Source of the DNA: Stenotrophomonas raiganjensis (SeqCode)
GTDB taxonomy: Bacteria > Pseudomonadota > Gammaproteobacteria > Xanthomonadales > Xanthomonadaceae
DNA length: 64,000 bases
NCBI RefSeq assembly: GCF_030658505.1
Contig: NZ_JAUTXR010000109.1
Coordinates: 8,396-72,395, forward strand
Reading direction: 5' to 3'
Positions 1 to 8,719 of the stretch are shown piece after piece. Every line of letters starts with the position of its first letter. Positions within the stretch are counted from its first letter, which is position 1. The position numbers were made by a program, and so were the translations under genes. The notes below the pieces were generated by a model, which saw only the letters and a list, made by a program, of their open reading frames with translations, did no database searches and was not told where the DNA came from.

Positions 1-1836
1 AACCAGCTGTTGTTCGACGGTATCCCGCTGCTGTCCACGCTGGGCAGCGTGTACGGCCTGGAACAGATCCCGGCCGGGTTCGTCGACCGCATCGAAGTGG
101 TCAAGGGCGGTGGCTCGGCGCTGTACGGCCCGGGTGCGGTTGCCGGTGTGATCAACCTGATTCCGCCGCTGCCGGCGCGCAGCGGTGGCCATGTGCAGGC
201 CGGCGTGGATGTCCTGAAAGGCACGCCGCAGAAGAACACCGACGTGCGGCTGGACCTGGTGGCGAAGGACGCCGACGCCGGGCTTTCAGTGATCGCCCAG
301 CGCAACTGGAACAGTGGCATCGACTACAACGGTGACGGCTATACCGAGATCACCCGCAAGAACCTCAAGGTCGGCGGACTGCAGGCCTGGTACGCGCCCA
401 CGCCGGGCACGCGGCTGCGCCTGGACCTGCAGGTGACCGATGAAATCCGGCGTGGCGGCAACCGACTGGAGCAGCCGGAATACCTGGCCAACATCGCCGA
501 ATCGCTGGATACGAAATACCGGCGAGGCAGCGTGTCGTGGGACCAGGAGATCAATGCCGACGTCGATTTCCGCCTGGCCTACGCCTTCGCCGACATCGAC
601 CGCGACAGTTTCTATGGCGGCCTGGGCGACGTCGTCACCGATCCCTCAGCACCCGGCTATGACCCGTCGCAGCTGGACCCCAACGTCGCCGGCAGCGCAG
701 CCTCGCGTTCGTGGCGCCAGTACGGCCGCACCCACAACCCGCTGCACTACATCGACAGCCAGTTGAACTGGCGGTTGGGCGCGCACGCGCTGGCCTTCGG
801 CGTGCAGTACAAGCACGAGGCGCTGCGCGACGACAACCGCACCGGTGACGGGCAGCGTATTGCCGTGCTGGAGGATGCGACCTTCCACAACCTGGGCGCC
901 TTCATCCAGGACGAGTGGAGCCTGCGCGACAGCGTCGACCTGGTACTGGGTGCGCGCGTGGACAAGAGCTCGGAACTGGACAGCGCAGTGTTCTCGCCGC
1001 GCATCGCGCTGGCCTGGCAGGCCACGCCGAACCTTAAGTGGCGGGCCGGTATCGCCACCGGCTTCCGCGCCCCGGAGATCTTCGTCGAGGATGTGCATGT
1101 CGATACGCTGGGTGGCGAACAGGTGCGCGTGCGCAACACCGACGGCCTGAAGGAAGAGCGTGCGTTGACCACCCTGTTCGGCTTCGACTGGCGATCGGAC
1201 CCGGCCAATCCGGTGTGGAGCTGGGATGCCACCGCCTCGTATGCGCGCATCCGCGACACCTTCGCACTGGGCGAGATCCAGCGCGGTGATGATGGACAGT
1301 TGAGCCAGCTGCGATACAACGCGTCCGGCTCCAACGTGCTGGGCGCGGAAACCAACCTGGGTTGGCAGCCATCGCCGCAATGGCGCCTGACTGCCGGGGC
1401 TTCGTGGTACCGCTCGCGCTTCCGCGAACCACAGCGCATCTTCGACGATACCGGCGATGGTGGCGACACCGTCATCGAAAGCCGCGATTACCTGAAGACC
1501 CCGCGCTGGACCGGCCTTGCCCAGCTAAGCTGGATGCCGGCCGAGCCGTGGGAGACCTTCGTCGCGCTGCGCCACACCGGCCCGATGTCGGTGCTGAACA
1601 ACCGGTTGGGCGAACTGCACCGCACGCGTTCATTCCTGGTGACCGACCTGGGTGCGCGCTGGCATCGTCACCTGGGCGCGCAGGCGCAGCAGGAAGTGTC
1701 GGTGGCCGCAGGCGTCAAGAACGTGTTCGATCAGCGCCAGAAGGATCTGGAAGTCGGCGCGCTGCGCGACAGCGACTATGTCTATGGGCCGCGTTTCGCG
1801 CGCTCGTGGTACGTCAACCTGCGCTATGCGTTCTGA
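1..1836 (+). CDS. TonB-dependent outer-membrane receptor, 5' end outside window
   Basis: The reading frame is open from base 1, so the start, signal peptide and TonB box lie upstream. The visible 611 residues begin inside the plug domain (VDRIEVVKGGGSALYGPGA, then VAGVINLI, the usual end of the plug). A long alternating beta-barrel follows, ending in an aromatic C-terminus (NLRYAF), as expected for insertion by the BAM complex. Receptors of this class import iron chelates, cobalamin, metals or sugars across the outer membrane using TonB-ExbBD energy. I cannot assign the substrate. The stop overlaps the start of the next gene by 11 bases, so the two are probably co-transcribed and translationally coupled. 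Confidence 0.93.
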   Translation, partial: NQLLFDGIPLLSTLGSVYGLEQIPAGFVDRIEVVKGGGSALYGPGAVAGVINLIPPLPARSGGHVQAGVDVLKGTPQKNTDVRLDLVAKDADAGLSVIAQRNWNSGIDYNGDGYTEITRKNLKVGGLQAWYAPTPGTRLRLDLQVTDEIRRGGNRLEQPEYLANIAESLDTKYRRGSVSWDQEINADVDFRLAYAFADIDRDSFYGGLGDVVTDPSAPGYDPSQLDPNVAGSAASRSWRQYGRTHNPLHYIDSQLNWRLGAHALAFGVQYKHEALRDDNRTGDGQRIAVLEDATFHNLGAFIQDEWSLRDSVDLVLGARVDKSSELDSAVFSPRIALAWQATPNLKWRAGIATGFRAPEIFVEDVHVDTLGGEQVRVRNTDGLKEERALTTLFGFDWRSDPANPVWSWDATASYARIRDTFALGEIQRGDDGQLSQLRYNASGSNVLGAETNLGWQPSPQWRLTAGASWYRSRFREPQRIFDDTGDGGDTVIESRDYLKTPRWTGLAQLSWMPAEPWETFVALRHTGPMSVLNNRLGELHRTRSFLVTDLGARWHRHLGAQAQQEVSVAAGVKNVFDQRQKDLEVGALRDSDYVYGPRFARSWYVNLRYAF

Positions 1837-2386
1837 TCCACTACGAGCGTTGTTGCTGGCCTGTGCCGTGCTGCTGGCCGCACCGGCGATGGCTGCGGAC
1901 CTGCATGCGCAGGTCTCGACCTCGCTGATGCGGCCGGAACAGCGCTCGCTGCGGCCGATGCAGTGGCCATCGCCACCCAAGCTGGTGGCGTTGTACTTCG
2001 GCGCCGACTGGTGCGCGCCCTGCCATGCTTTCGTACCCACCCTGCGCAGCGTGCGTGATGCGCTGCGCGAGGCCGGCGCCGATACCGAAGTGGTGTACGT
2101 CAGCCTGGATGAGAGCGAGAGCGCGCTGCGCCGCTACATGCACGCGCAGGACATGCCATGGCCGGTGCTGGACCCCCGCCGCGCCGCGCGCATGCCCACG
2201 CTACAGGCATTGGCCGGATTGGCACCGCCGAACCTGGTGCTGATCGATGCCGACGGCACGGTGCTGGCCAATGGCTGGCAAGGCCGGCGCTATGAAGGCC
2301 TGCAGCCGGTGTTGAAGGAATGGGCGAAGCAGGCGTGTGCGCAGCAGCAGGCCCGTTGTCCCAACGCCGGCATCCAATCGCGGTAG
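1826..2386 (+). CDS. Periplasmic thioredoxin-like (TlpA-type) protein
   Basis: 186 residues starting at the ATG inside the end of the TonB receptor gene. A signal peptide (residues 1 to about 24, ending APAMA) predicts export. The thioredoxin active site WCAPC follows in GADWCAPCHAF, and a conserved proline-like region PTLQALAGLAPPN comes later, so this is a thiol-disulfide reductase or oxidase fold acting in the periplasm. The 11-base overlap with the receptor suggests a shared function, perhaps in handling the imported metal or ligand, but that is inference. The TAG stop codon lies inside the GTAG head of a SMAG-type palindrome. Confidence 0.85.
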   Translation: MRSDPLRALLLACAVLLAAPAMAADLHAQVSTSLMRPEQRSLRPMQWPSPPKLVALYFGADWCAPCHAFVPTLRSVRDALREAGADTEVVYVSLDESESALRRYMHAQDMPWPVLDPRRAARMPTLQALAGLAPPNLVLIDADGTVLANGWQGRRYEGLQPVLKEWAKQACAQQQARCPNAGIQSR

Positions 2387-2453
2387 CGCCGGTCCATGCC
2401 CGGCGAAAGCCATGAAGGCGGCGACGCGCCCGCCGGGCATCGCCCGGCGCTAC
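2383..2453. repeat. SMAG-type REP inverted dimer
   Basis: Two palindromic units face each other. The first starts GTAGCGCCGG (2383-2405) and the second ends CCCGGCGCTAC (2431-2453). This matches the GTAG-headed palindromes of Stenotrophomonas. It lies between the convergent thioredoxin-like gene and mntR and probably forms a stem that ends or stabilises both transcripts. Confidence 0.75.
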
Positions 2454-2455
2454 CG

Positions 2456-2926
2456 CTACGGCGCCCCGCCCTCGGCCTTGCGCACGAACGCTTCGAACAA
2501 TGCCAGCGTCTGTTCGCTGACATGGTGCTCGATGCCCTCGGCATCACGCCGCGCGGTATCCGCGTCCACGCCCAGTGCCAGCAGGAAACGCTCCACGGTC
2601 TGGTGACGCTGGCGGCTGGCATGGGCCAGCGCCTCGCCTTCCGGGGTCAGGAACACGCCACGATACGGGCGCTGCACCACCCAGCCATCACGAGCCAACC
2701 GCCGCAGCATCTTCGCCACCGTGGGCTGGGCCACGCCCAGGCGGGTGGCGATATCGACCTGGCGGGCCTCGCCGCCATCGGCCAGCAGGTCCGAGATCAG
2801 CTCGACATAGTCCTCCACCAGCTCCATCCGGTGCGCCTCGCGCACTTGCCGGAAGCTCTCGACCTGGCGCTCGGCCTCGATCAAGGGGGTGCTTTTCAGC
2901 GATGTCGAATCGTCGGTCTTGCCCAC
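2456..2926 (-). CDS. mntR: Manganese-responsive repressor, DtxR/MntR family
   Basis: 156 residues from a GTG start. An N-terminal winged helix (about residues 35-95) contains the recognition segment [18 protein letters not shown] and the wing [13 protein letters not shown] helical dimerisation and metal-binding half follows ([21 protein letters not shown]). The length suits the short MntR group, which lacks the SH3-like third domain of DtxR/IdeR. The gene is divergent from mntH, and the intervening sequence carries an MntR-type operator. It should repress mntH when manganese is sufficient. No closer ATG exists, so the GTG is the best start; the ribosome-binding site is weak (GGAAGG about 12 bases upstream). 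Confidence 0.9.
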   Translation of the reverse strand: MGKTDDSTSLKSTPLIEAERQVESFRQVREAHRMELVEDYVELISDLLADGGEARQVDIATRLGVAQPTVAKMLRRLARDGWVVQRPYRGVFLTPEGEALAHASRQRHQTVERFLLALGVDADTARRDAEGIEHHVSEQTLALFEAFVRKAEGGAP

Positions 2927-3016
2927 GCCTGCGCCTGTCCTTCCGGGGTGATCCGGTGTTGAACCTGAATTCTGGACCAGTAACGCGATAAAGACGATTG
3001 TTTCACATTGCTAATG

Positions 3017-3036
3017 ACTATAGCAGGAGCTATATT
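3017..3036 (+). promoter_or_regulatory. MntR box upstream of mntH
   Basis: The arms ACTATAGC and GCTATATT are separated by the 4-base spacer AGGA. Compared with the E. coli MntR box (AACATAGC-N4-GCTATGTT), 13 of the 16 arm bases agree. The box ends 7 bases before the mntH ATG, and its spacer is the only purine-rich, SD-like tract nearby. A bound repressor would block initiation or early elongation. Confidence 0.75.
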
Positions 3037-3043
3037 CGGACCC

Positions 3044-4375
3044 ATGAACACCCTGGCGCCCCGCGACCCTTCGGCCCCCACCCCGGCCAGCCTGGGCGCG
3101 CTCAACGCCTCGGTGGCGGTGCCCGACAAGGGCCACTGGTGGTTCCGCCTGCTGGCCTTCCTCGGCCCGGGCTACATGATCTCGGTCGGCTACATGGACC
3201 CGGGCAACTGGGCCACCGACCTCGCCGGCGGTTCGCGCTTCGGCTACCTGCTGCTGTCGGTCATCCTCATCTCCAACCTGATGGCGGTGATCCTGCAGGC
3301 GCTGTCGGCACGGCTCGGCATCGCCACCGGCATGGACCTCGCGCAGGCCTGCCGCGCCCGCTACCCGAAGCCGGTGAACCTGGCACTTTGGGCGCTGTGC
3401 GAGGCGGCGATCATCGCCTGCGACCTGGCCGAAGTGATCGGCACCGCCATCGCATTGAAGCTGCTGTTCGATCTGCCCCTGCTCTGGGGTGCGGTCATCA
3501 CCGCGCTGGATACCCTGCTGGTGCTGCTGCTGATGAACCGCGGCTTCCGCGCACTGGAAGCGTTCGTGATCGCGCTGCTGATGGTGATCTTTGCCTGCTT
3601 CATGGTGCAGATCGCGATGGCGGCGCCGCCGGTGATGGCGGTGCTGGGCGGCTTCATTCCGCGAGCACAGGTGGTGACCGATCCACACGCGCTGTACATC
3701 GCCATCGGCATCATTGGTGCGACAGTGATGCCGCACAACCTCTATCTGCATTCGTCCATCGTGCAGACCCGCGCCTACCCGCGCACCGATGAAGGTCGCC
3801 GCAGCGCCCTGCGCTGGGCAGTGACCGACAGCACCCTTGCGCTGACCCTGGCACTGTTCATCAACGCCAGCATCCTGATCCTGGCGGCAGCCGTGTTCCA
3901 TGCCAATGGCCGATTCGATGTGGAAGACATCGAACAGGCCCACCAGCTGCTGGCGCCGATGCTGGGCGTGGGCGCGGCGGCGACGTTGTTCGCGGTGGCG
4001 CTGCTGGCCTCGGGCCTGAATTCGACAGTGACCGCCACCCTGGCCGGCCAGATCGTGATGGAAGGTTTCCTGCACCTGCGCCTGCCGCCGTGGCTGCGAC
4101 GGCTGATCACCCGTGCGCTGGCGATCATCCCCGTGGTGGTGGTGATCATGCTGTTCGGGGACCAGGGCGCGGTGAAGCTGCTGGTACTGAGCCAGGTGGT
4201 GCTGTCGATGCAGCTGCCGTTCGCGATCATCCCGCTGGTGCGGATCGTGACCGACAAGGTGACGATGGGCGCACTGGTGGCGCCGCGTTGGCTGGGCGCG
4301 ATGGCCTGGGTGATCGCGCTGGTGATCGTGGTGTTGAACGTGAAGCTGCTGGTGGATACCTTCAGCGGCGGATAG
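3044..4375 (+). CDS. mntH: Manganese/divalent metal importer, Nramp family
   Basis: 443 residues with the Nramp core of about 11 membrane helices. TM1 carries the metal-binding motif ([15 protein letters not shown], containing DPGN) and TM6 the second one ([13 protein letters not shown], containing MPHN). The conserved first loop and the terminal helices [18 protein letters not shown] are present. The family couples proton influx to Mn2+ (and Fe2+) uptake through the inner membrane. I chose the ATG at 3044 because an upstream in-frame ATG (3014) would place the operator inside the coding region. Divergent mntR and the MntR box show manganese-dependent control. Confidence 0.95.
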   Translation: MNTLAPRDPSAPTPASLGALNASVAVPDKGHWWFRLLAFLGPGYMISVGYMDPGNWATDLAGGSRFGYLLLSVILISNLMAVILQALSARLGIATGMDLAQACRARYPKPVNLALWALCEAAIIACDLAEVIGTAIALKLLFDLPLLWGAVITALDTLLVLLLMNRGFRALEAFVIALLMVIFACFMVQIAMAAPPVMAVLGGFIPRAQVVTDPHALYIAIGIIGATVMPHNLYLHSSIVQTRAYPRTDEGRRSALRWAVTDSTLALTLALFINASILILAAAVFHANGRFDVEDIEQAHQLLAPMLGVGAAATLFAVALLASGLNSTVTATLAGQIVMEGFLHLRLPPWLRRLITRALAIIPVVVVIMLFGDQGAVKLLVLSQVVLSMQLPFAIIPLVRIVTDKVTMGALVAPRWLGAMAWVIALVIVVLNVKLLVDTFSGG

Positions 4376-4398
4376 CGCGAAATGCCAGGGACGCCGCT

Positions 4399-4466
4399 GT
4401 AGAGTCGAGCCATGCTCGACTCATCGCACCCGGCACGAACAGCAGCCGAGCATGGCTCGGCTCTAC
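4399..4466. repeat. SMAG-type REP inverted dimer
   Basis: GTAGAGTCGAGCCATGCTCG begins the first unit (4399-4421). The mirror unit (4444-4466) ends GGCTCGGCTCTAC. It sits between the convergent mntH and thioredoxin genes and likely serves as a bidirectional terminator or mRNA 3' stabiliser. The second unit runs into the thioredoxin gene and supplies its TAG stop. Confidence 0.85.
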
Positions 4467-4789
4467 AAATGCAGCGCGATCGCGGCCTCGATCTGCTGCG
4501 GCGACTGGAACCCGGCAAGGCGCGTGCGTTCGTCGCCGTCACGGAACAACGCCAGCGTAGGCGTCTGGCGCAGGCCCAGCTGCCTGAAGAACGCCTCGCC
4601 CAGCACCTCCAACTGCACGCGCAACAGGGTGGTGCCCTGCCCCGCCACGCTGTTGGCCACGCGATGCAGCGACATCTCCAGCATCCGGCAGCCGGGGCAC
4701 TGGTCCTTGTGGAAATCCACCAGCACCCGCGGGTGTTCGGCCAGCAGCCGCTGGAACTGCTCAGGCGTGGTGGCGTCGATGATCTGCAT
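4463..4789 (-). CDS. Cytoplasmic thioredoxin-like protein
   Basis: 108 residues, the standard size of a single thioredoxin domain, with no signal peptide. The active site reads CPGC (DFHKDQCPGCRML) rather than CGPC. The cis-proline loop QTPTLALF and a C-terminal helix are in place. The CPGC dipeptide should give a redox potential different from thioredoxin 1. The gene overlaps the end of the flavodoxin gene by 29 bases, and both follow nrdA-nrdB, so a role as electron donor to ribonucleotide reductase is plausible but inferred. I chose the ATG at 4789 because the fold begins there. Confidence 0.85.
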   Translation of the reverse strand: MQIIDATTPEQFQRLLAEHPRVLVDFHKDQCPGCRMLEMSLHRVANSVAGQGTTLLRVQLEVLGEAFFRQLGLRQTPTLALFRDGDERTRLAGFQSPQQIEAAIALHL

Positions 4790-5303
4790 CGGTGTTGCTC
4801 CAGTAGTGGGCCAGGACCGCATCGGTCCACGCATTGATGGCCTCGGCGTGGCGAACGCCATGCGGCATCTGTTCGATCTCCAGCGGCGGGTAGTCGCTGT
4901 GGAAGTAGCGGATCAGCCGGTGCACGGCGCCGCAGTAGTACTCCTGCCCCCACTGCGTCTCGCCGGTGCCGAACACCGCCAGCTGCCGCGGCCGCTCGCC
5001 GCGTTCGGCAATACCGGCCACCCACGCCTTCATCTCCGACGGCGTGCGGCCGCCGTTGTCAGTCCAGCAGCCCAGCAGCACCAGGTCGGCCTCATCGGCC
5101 GCCAGTGGCGGCGCCTGGCGCAGGTCGTCCGCCTCCTGCCAGTGCACCGCATGGCCGGCGGCGCGGCAGCGCTCGACGATCTGCCGGCCGAGTTCGCGGG
5201 TGTTGCCGCTCAAGGAGGCGACCACCACCAGGATGCTCAGCGCGGCGCTGGGCTCAGAGGTCGTCGAAGCCGTTGTCGACGTTGGTCTTCTTGTAACTTG
5301 CAT
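4761..5303 (-). CDS. Flavodoxin-like protein linked to ribonucleotide reductase
   Basis: The flavodoxin fold is clear: the beta1 strand and phosphate-binding loop ILVVVASLSGNTREL, then LLGCWTDNGGRTP, then an FMN-contacting loop VFGTGETQWGQEYYCGAV. The start is uncertain. The only ATG (5303) lies 50 bases inside nrdB and adds about 22 low-complexity residues before beta1, so a CTG or GTG nearer the nrdB stop may be used. The product should carry FMN and deliver electrons. Its position directly after nrdB recalls NrdI, the flavodoxin that activates the dimanganese cofactor of class Ib reductases, though an ordinary flavodoxin that maintains the NrdB cofactor is equally possible. Confidence 0.8.
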   Translation of the reverse strand: MQVTRRPTSTTASTTSEPSAALSILVVVASLSGNTRELGRQIVERCRAAGHAVHWQEADDLRQAPPLAADEADLVLLGCWTDNGGRTPSEMKAWVAGIAERGERPRQLAVFGTGETQWGQEYYCGAVHRLIRYFHSDYPPLEIEQMPHGVRHAEAINAWTDAVLAHYWSNTDADHRRHHA

Positions 5304-6294
5304 TGCGCATCTCGAAGAAGTCGGTCTTGGTTTCGGTGAAGTTGTCGGCGTAGGCCTTGATCCACGGCATCACGTTGTCGGCGGTGTCGCTGTACAGGCG
5401 CTCGATGCCGAGCATGCCGGCCATCTTGTTGGCGCGGTACTTCACGTAGCGCACCATCTCGTCCACATCGATGCCGTCGATGCCATCCAGCACCTCCGAC
5501 GACCACTGCGTCTCCAGCTCGATGGCATGCTCGAACGATTGGTGCACATAGGCAGTCAACTCGTTGGTCTGCAGCTCCGGGTTCTCGCCGATGATGGCGC
5601 GGATCAGCTCGCTGATGAACTTCGTGTGCGCCAGCTCGTCACGGTTGATGAAGCTGATGATCTTGCCGGTGCCGTTCATGCGGTTCTGCCGCACCATGTT
5701 GTAGAAGTACGCGAACCCGGAATAGAAATTGATGCCCTCCAGGATCGAGGACTGGATCAACGACTTCAGCAGGGTCTCGGCGGTCTTCTCGCGCATGAAA
5801 TCGTCATACGCCCCCATGATCGGCGCATTGCGCTTGATGATGGTCGGGTGAGTACGGGCGATCTCGAAGATGCGGTTCTGGTTCGGCAGGTCGGTGATCG
5901 AGGCCAGCACGTAACTGTAGCTCTCGTTGTGGATCACTTCCTGCTGCCCGATGATCGCCGCATTGGCGTGCGCGGCCGGGTCGGTGATGTACTCGGCCAC
6001 GTTGTAGATGAAGCGCGTCTGCGGTGAATCGAGCGTGGCGAGCAGGCCGATGATCGAGTCGTAGGCGTTCTTCTCGCGCGCGTTGAGCTCGCCGTACTGG
6101 CGGGCATCCAGCTTCATGTCGACCTCGTCGGGAATCCAGAAGTTGGTCGACAGCTCCTTGTAGGCCCGATAGAACGACGGGTACGGGATGTCGTTCCAGT
6201 TGAGGATGCCGCTGGTGCGGCCGTTGATGATGCCGGTGCTGCGGTTGGGATGGCGCGGTTCGAGGATCTTGATGCGGTCGAGGGGGGTTGCCAT
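5254..6294 (-). CDS. nrdB: Ribonucleoside-diphosphate reductase, small subunit
   Basis: 346 residues. The dimetal site of class I small subunits is visible: probable Asp89, Glu119 and His122 (QQEVIHNESYSY), Glu186 (SSILEGINFY), and Glu220 with His223 (NRDELAHTKF). The radical tyrosine is Tyr126, with the same E-x2-H-x3-Y spacing as E. coli Glu115/His118/Tyr122. The 34-residue Glu186-Glu220 spacing also agrees. Glu119 to Glu186 is 67 residues, shorter than in E. coli NrdB and closer to NrdF. The protein generates the radical that NrdA uses to reduce ribonucleotides. It lies 61 bases downstream of nrdA, with one REP unit in the gap. Confidence 0.95.
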   Translation of the reverse strand: MATPLDRIKILEPRHPNRSTGIINGRTSGILNWNDIPYPSFYRAYKELSTNFWIPDEVDMKLDARQYGELNAREKNAYDSIIGLLATLDSPQTRFIYNVAEYITDPAAHANAAIIGQQEVIHNESYSYVLASITDLPNQNRIFEIARTHPTIIKRNAPIMGAYDDFMREKTAETLLKSLIQSSILEGINFYSGFAYFYNMVRQNRMNGTGKIISFINRDELAHTKFISELIRAIIGENPELQTNELTAYVHQSFEHAIELETQWSSEVLDGIDGIDVDEMVRYVKYRANKMAGMLGIERLYSDTADNVMPWIKAYADNFTETKTDFFEMRNASYKKTNVDNGFDDL

Positions 6295-6326
6295 GGGTTT
6301 CTGCCTTCGTTCTCTTTCTATCGTGT

Positions 6327-6349
6327 TGCCGGCCAGCGGCCGGCACTAC
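6327..6349. repeat. Single SMAG-type REP unit between nrdA and nrdB
   Basis: A 23-base palindromic unit reading TGCCGGCCAGCGGCCGGCAC then TAC, that is, GTAG-headed on the minus strand. It lies between nrdA and nrdB and could form a hairpin that adjusts the ratio of nrdA to nrdB message. A near-identical copy lies at 23581-23603. Confidence 0.75.
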
Positions 6350-6355
6350 CATTGA

Positions 6356-8719
6356 TCAGCTGGAGCACCACTCGCATTCGCTGATGTCGATGTCGTTGGA
6401 GCGCACGTAGTAGGTGGTCTTCAGGCCCTCGCGCCAGGCGCTCAGGTGCAGCTCCAGCAAGGTGCTGGCGCGGATGGTGCTGGGCACGTACAGGTTGAAG
6501 CTGATCGACTGGTCGACATGGCGCTGGCGGCGCGCGTTCTGGCGCACGCTGGCGAACTGGTCGACCTTGTAGGCACCCTTCTCGTAGTACGGCCAGGTTT
6601 CCAGCGACAGGCCCGGCGCCGCCACCGGCCGCCGGAAGTCCTTCTTTTCCTCGTAGTAGAACGCGCTGTAGATCGGGTCGATCGAGGCCGTGGAGCCTGC
6701 AATCTGCGCGGTGCTCATATTCGGCGCCACCGCCAGCAGCCAGCCGTTGCGCAGGCCGTGCGTGGCCACTTCGTGGGCCAGGCTGTCCCACGCGGCGCCA
6801 CTGTAGTCGCGGTCACGGAAGTAACGCCCGTTGTGCCAGTCACTACCCGCGAACATCGGGTAGCTGCCCTTCTCCTTCGCCAGCTGCGCGCTGGCCTGGA
6901 TGGTCAGGAAATTGATGCGTTCGTAGAGCCGGTCGGCCAACGCCTCGGCATCCGGTGATTCCCAATGGATCGCCTGCTGCGCCAGCAGGTGGTGCCAACC
7001 GAACGTGCCCAGGCCGATGGCGCGGTACTTGCGGTTGGTGATCGTGGCCTGCGGCACCGGCAGCGCGTTGAGGTCGATCACGTTGTCGAGCATGCGCACC
7101 TGGATCGGGATCAGGCGCTCCAGCACATCGGTGGCCAGCAGGTCATCCGGCGCGCTGATCGCGCGGCCGAGGTTGATCGAGGACAGGTTGCAGACCACGA
7201 AGTCACCGGCACGGCGTGTGGTGACGATCTGGTCACCGCTGACGATCTCCTGGATCATCCGCGTCGGGCTCATGTTCTGCAGGATCTCGGTGCACAGGTT
7301 GCTGGAATAGACCATGCCCGCGTGCTTGTTCGGATTCCTGCGATTGACCTCGTCGCGGTAGAACAGGAACGGATTGCCGGTTTCCAGCTGGCTGAGCATG
7401 ATCCGCTTGAACAGATCGATGGCCTTCACCGTGCGCCGGCTGATGCGCTCATCGGCCACCAGCTCGGCGTAGCGGTCGCGGAAGCTGCCCGCGCCGCGCT
7501 TTTCATCGTAGAAGTCCTGCAGGTACCAGCCTTTGGCGCTCTTCACTTCGTGCGGATCGAACAGGTACCAGTCGGCGCGGCGTTCGACCGCTTCCATGAA
7601 CAGATCGGGCACGCACACCGAGGTGAACACATCGTGCGCACGCAGGCGCTGGTCGCCGTTGTTCAGGCGCAGATCGAGGAAGGCTTCGATATCGCGGTGC
7701 CAGATGTCCAGGTACACCGCCACCGCGCCCTTGCGCTGGCCGAGCTGGTCCACTGACACAGCGGTGTTGTTGAGCTGCTTGATCCACGGCACCACGCCGC
7801 CGGACGAATTCGGCACCCCGCGGATCGGCGCACCGCTGCTGCGCACATAGCCCAGGTAGGCACCCACGCCGCCGCCATGCTTGGAAACACGGGCGATATC
7901 GGTATTGGAGTCATAGATGCCCTGCAGGCTGTCATCCACCGTGTCGATGAAGCAGCTGGACAGTTGGCCGCCCAACTTGCCGGCGTTGGCGAGGGTTGGC
8001 GTGGCCACCGTCATGTACAGGTTGGACAGCGCCCAGTACGCCTCGCCGACCAGCTGCATGCGGCGTTCTCGTGGCTTCTCTTCCTGCATCAGGTACAGCG
8101 CGATGGTCAGCCAGCGTTCCTGCGGCAGTTCGTAGACCTCGCGGCTGCGATCGCTGGCCAGGTAGCGCGTGGCCAGCAGGTACAGGCCGTTGTAGGCGAA
8201 CAGGCGATCGCGCTCCGGGTCGATCATCTCGCCGGCCTGCTGCAGTTCTTCCTTGGAATAGCAGCGCAGGATGTCGTTGCTGTAGATGCCGCGGTCGGCC
8301 AGGCTTTCCTGCAGGCCCACGTAGGAGCCGTACTTCAGGCTGACATCGTAGAAGCGGTTGCGGCTGGCGCGCTTGTACAGGCGGCGCAGGTAGATGCGGG
8401 CGGCGAACTGTTCCCACTCCGGCGCGACCAGGTCCACGCGCGACTCGGCCTCGCGGATCAGCAGGTCGACCAGGTCATCGGCACTGAGGCTGGGCTTGCG
8501 CTCGACCATCGCCTGCACCACGCGGCGGTAGTCGCTGACATCCAACTGCGGGAACTCGGCATGCACGGTGTCGATGCTGCGTTGCAGGCGCTCGGCGTCG
8601 AACGGCAGGCGGCGGTTGCCGGCCTCCTTGGTGATCCAGGTCGGCACGCGCTCGCCACCAGCGCGCAAGGCGTCGCCAGCGCCGGCCAGATCGGCCACGC
8701 GGAAGGTACTGTCGGTCAT
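6356..8719 (-). CDS. nrdA: Ribonucleoside-diphosphate reductase, large subunit
   Basis: 787 residues from the ATG at 8719. An N-terminal ATP-cone-like segment (about residues 20-110, TWITKEAGNRRLPFD) is followed by the ten-stranded reductase barrel. Catalytic features are visible: the redox cysteine in QLSSCFIDT, the triad NLCTEI (equivalents of N437, C439 and E441) and the partner cysteine in FVVCNLSSINLG. The protein ends in CEWCSS, the mobile CxxC tail that takes electrons from thioredoxin or glutaredoxin. It converts NDPs to dNDPs together with NrdB. The frame stays open upstream of 8719, but that sequence is not protein-like and contains the likely promoter, so the annotated ATG is preferred. 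Confidence 0.95.
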   Translation of the reverse strand: MTDSTFRVADLAGAGDALRAGGERVPTWITKEAGNRRLPFDAERLQRSIDTVHAEFPQLDVSDYRRVVQAMVERKPSLSADDLVDLLIREAESRVDLVAPEWEQFAARIYLRRLYKRASRNRFYDVSLKYGSYVGLQESLADRGIYSNDILRCYSKEELQQAGEMIDPERDRLFAYNGLYLLATRYLASDRSREVYELPQERWLTIALYLMQEEKPRERRMQLVGEAYWALSNLYMTVATPTLANAGKLGGQLSSCFIDTVDDSLQGIYDSNTDIARVSKHGGGVGAYLGYVRSSGAPIRGVPNSSGGVVPWIKQLNNTAVSVDQLGQRKGAVAVYLDIWHRDIEAFLDLRLNNGDQRLRAHDVFTSVCVPDLFMEAVERRADWYLFDPHEVKSAKGWYLQDFYDEKRGAGSFRDRYAELVADERISRRTVKAIDLFKRIMLSQLETGNPFLFYRDEVNRRNPNKHAGMVYSSNLCTEILQNMSPTRMIQEIVSGDQIVTTRRAGDFVVCNLSSINLGRAISAPDDLLATDVLERLIPIQVRMLDNVIDLNALPVPQATITNRKYRAIGLGTFGWHHLLAQQAIHWESPDAEALADRLYERINFLTIQASAQLAKEKGSYPMFAGSDWHNGRYFRDRDYSGAAWDSLAHEVATHGLRNGWLLAVAPNMSTAQIAGSTASIDPIYSAFYYEEKKDFRRPVAAPGLSLETWPYYEKGAYKVDQFASVRQNARRQRHVDQSISFNLYVPSTIRASTLLELHLSAWREGLKTTYYVRSNDIDISECEWCSS

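Noticed and set aside
3014..3043. Upstream start codons for mntH
   Set aside because: They would put the MntR box inside the coding sequence; the ATG at 3044 gives the usual Nramp N-terminus.
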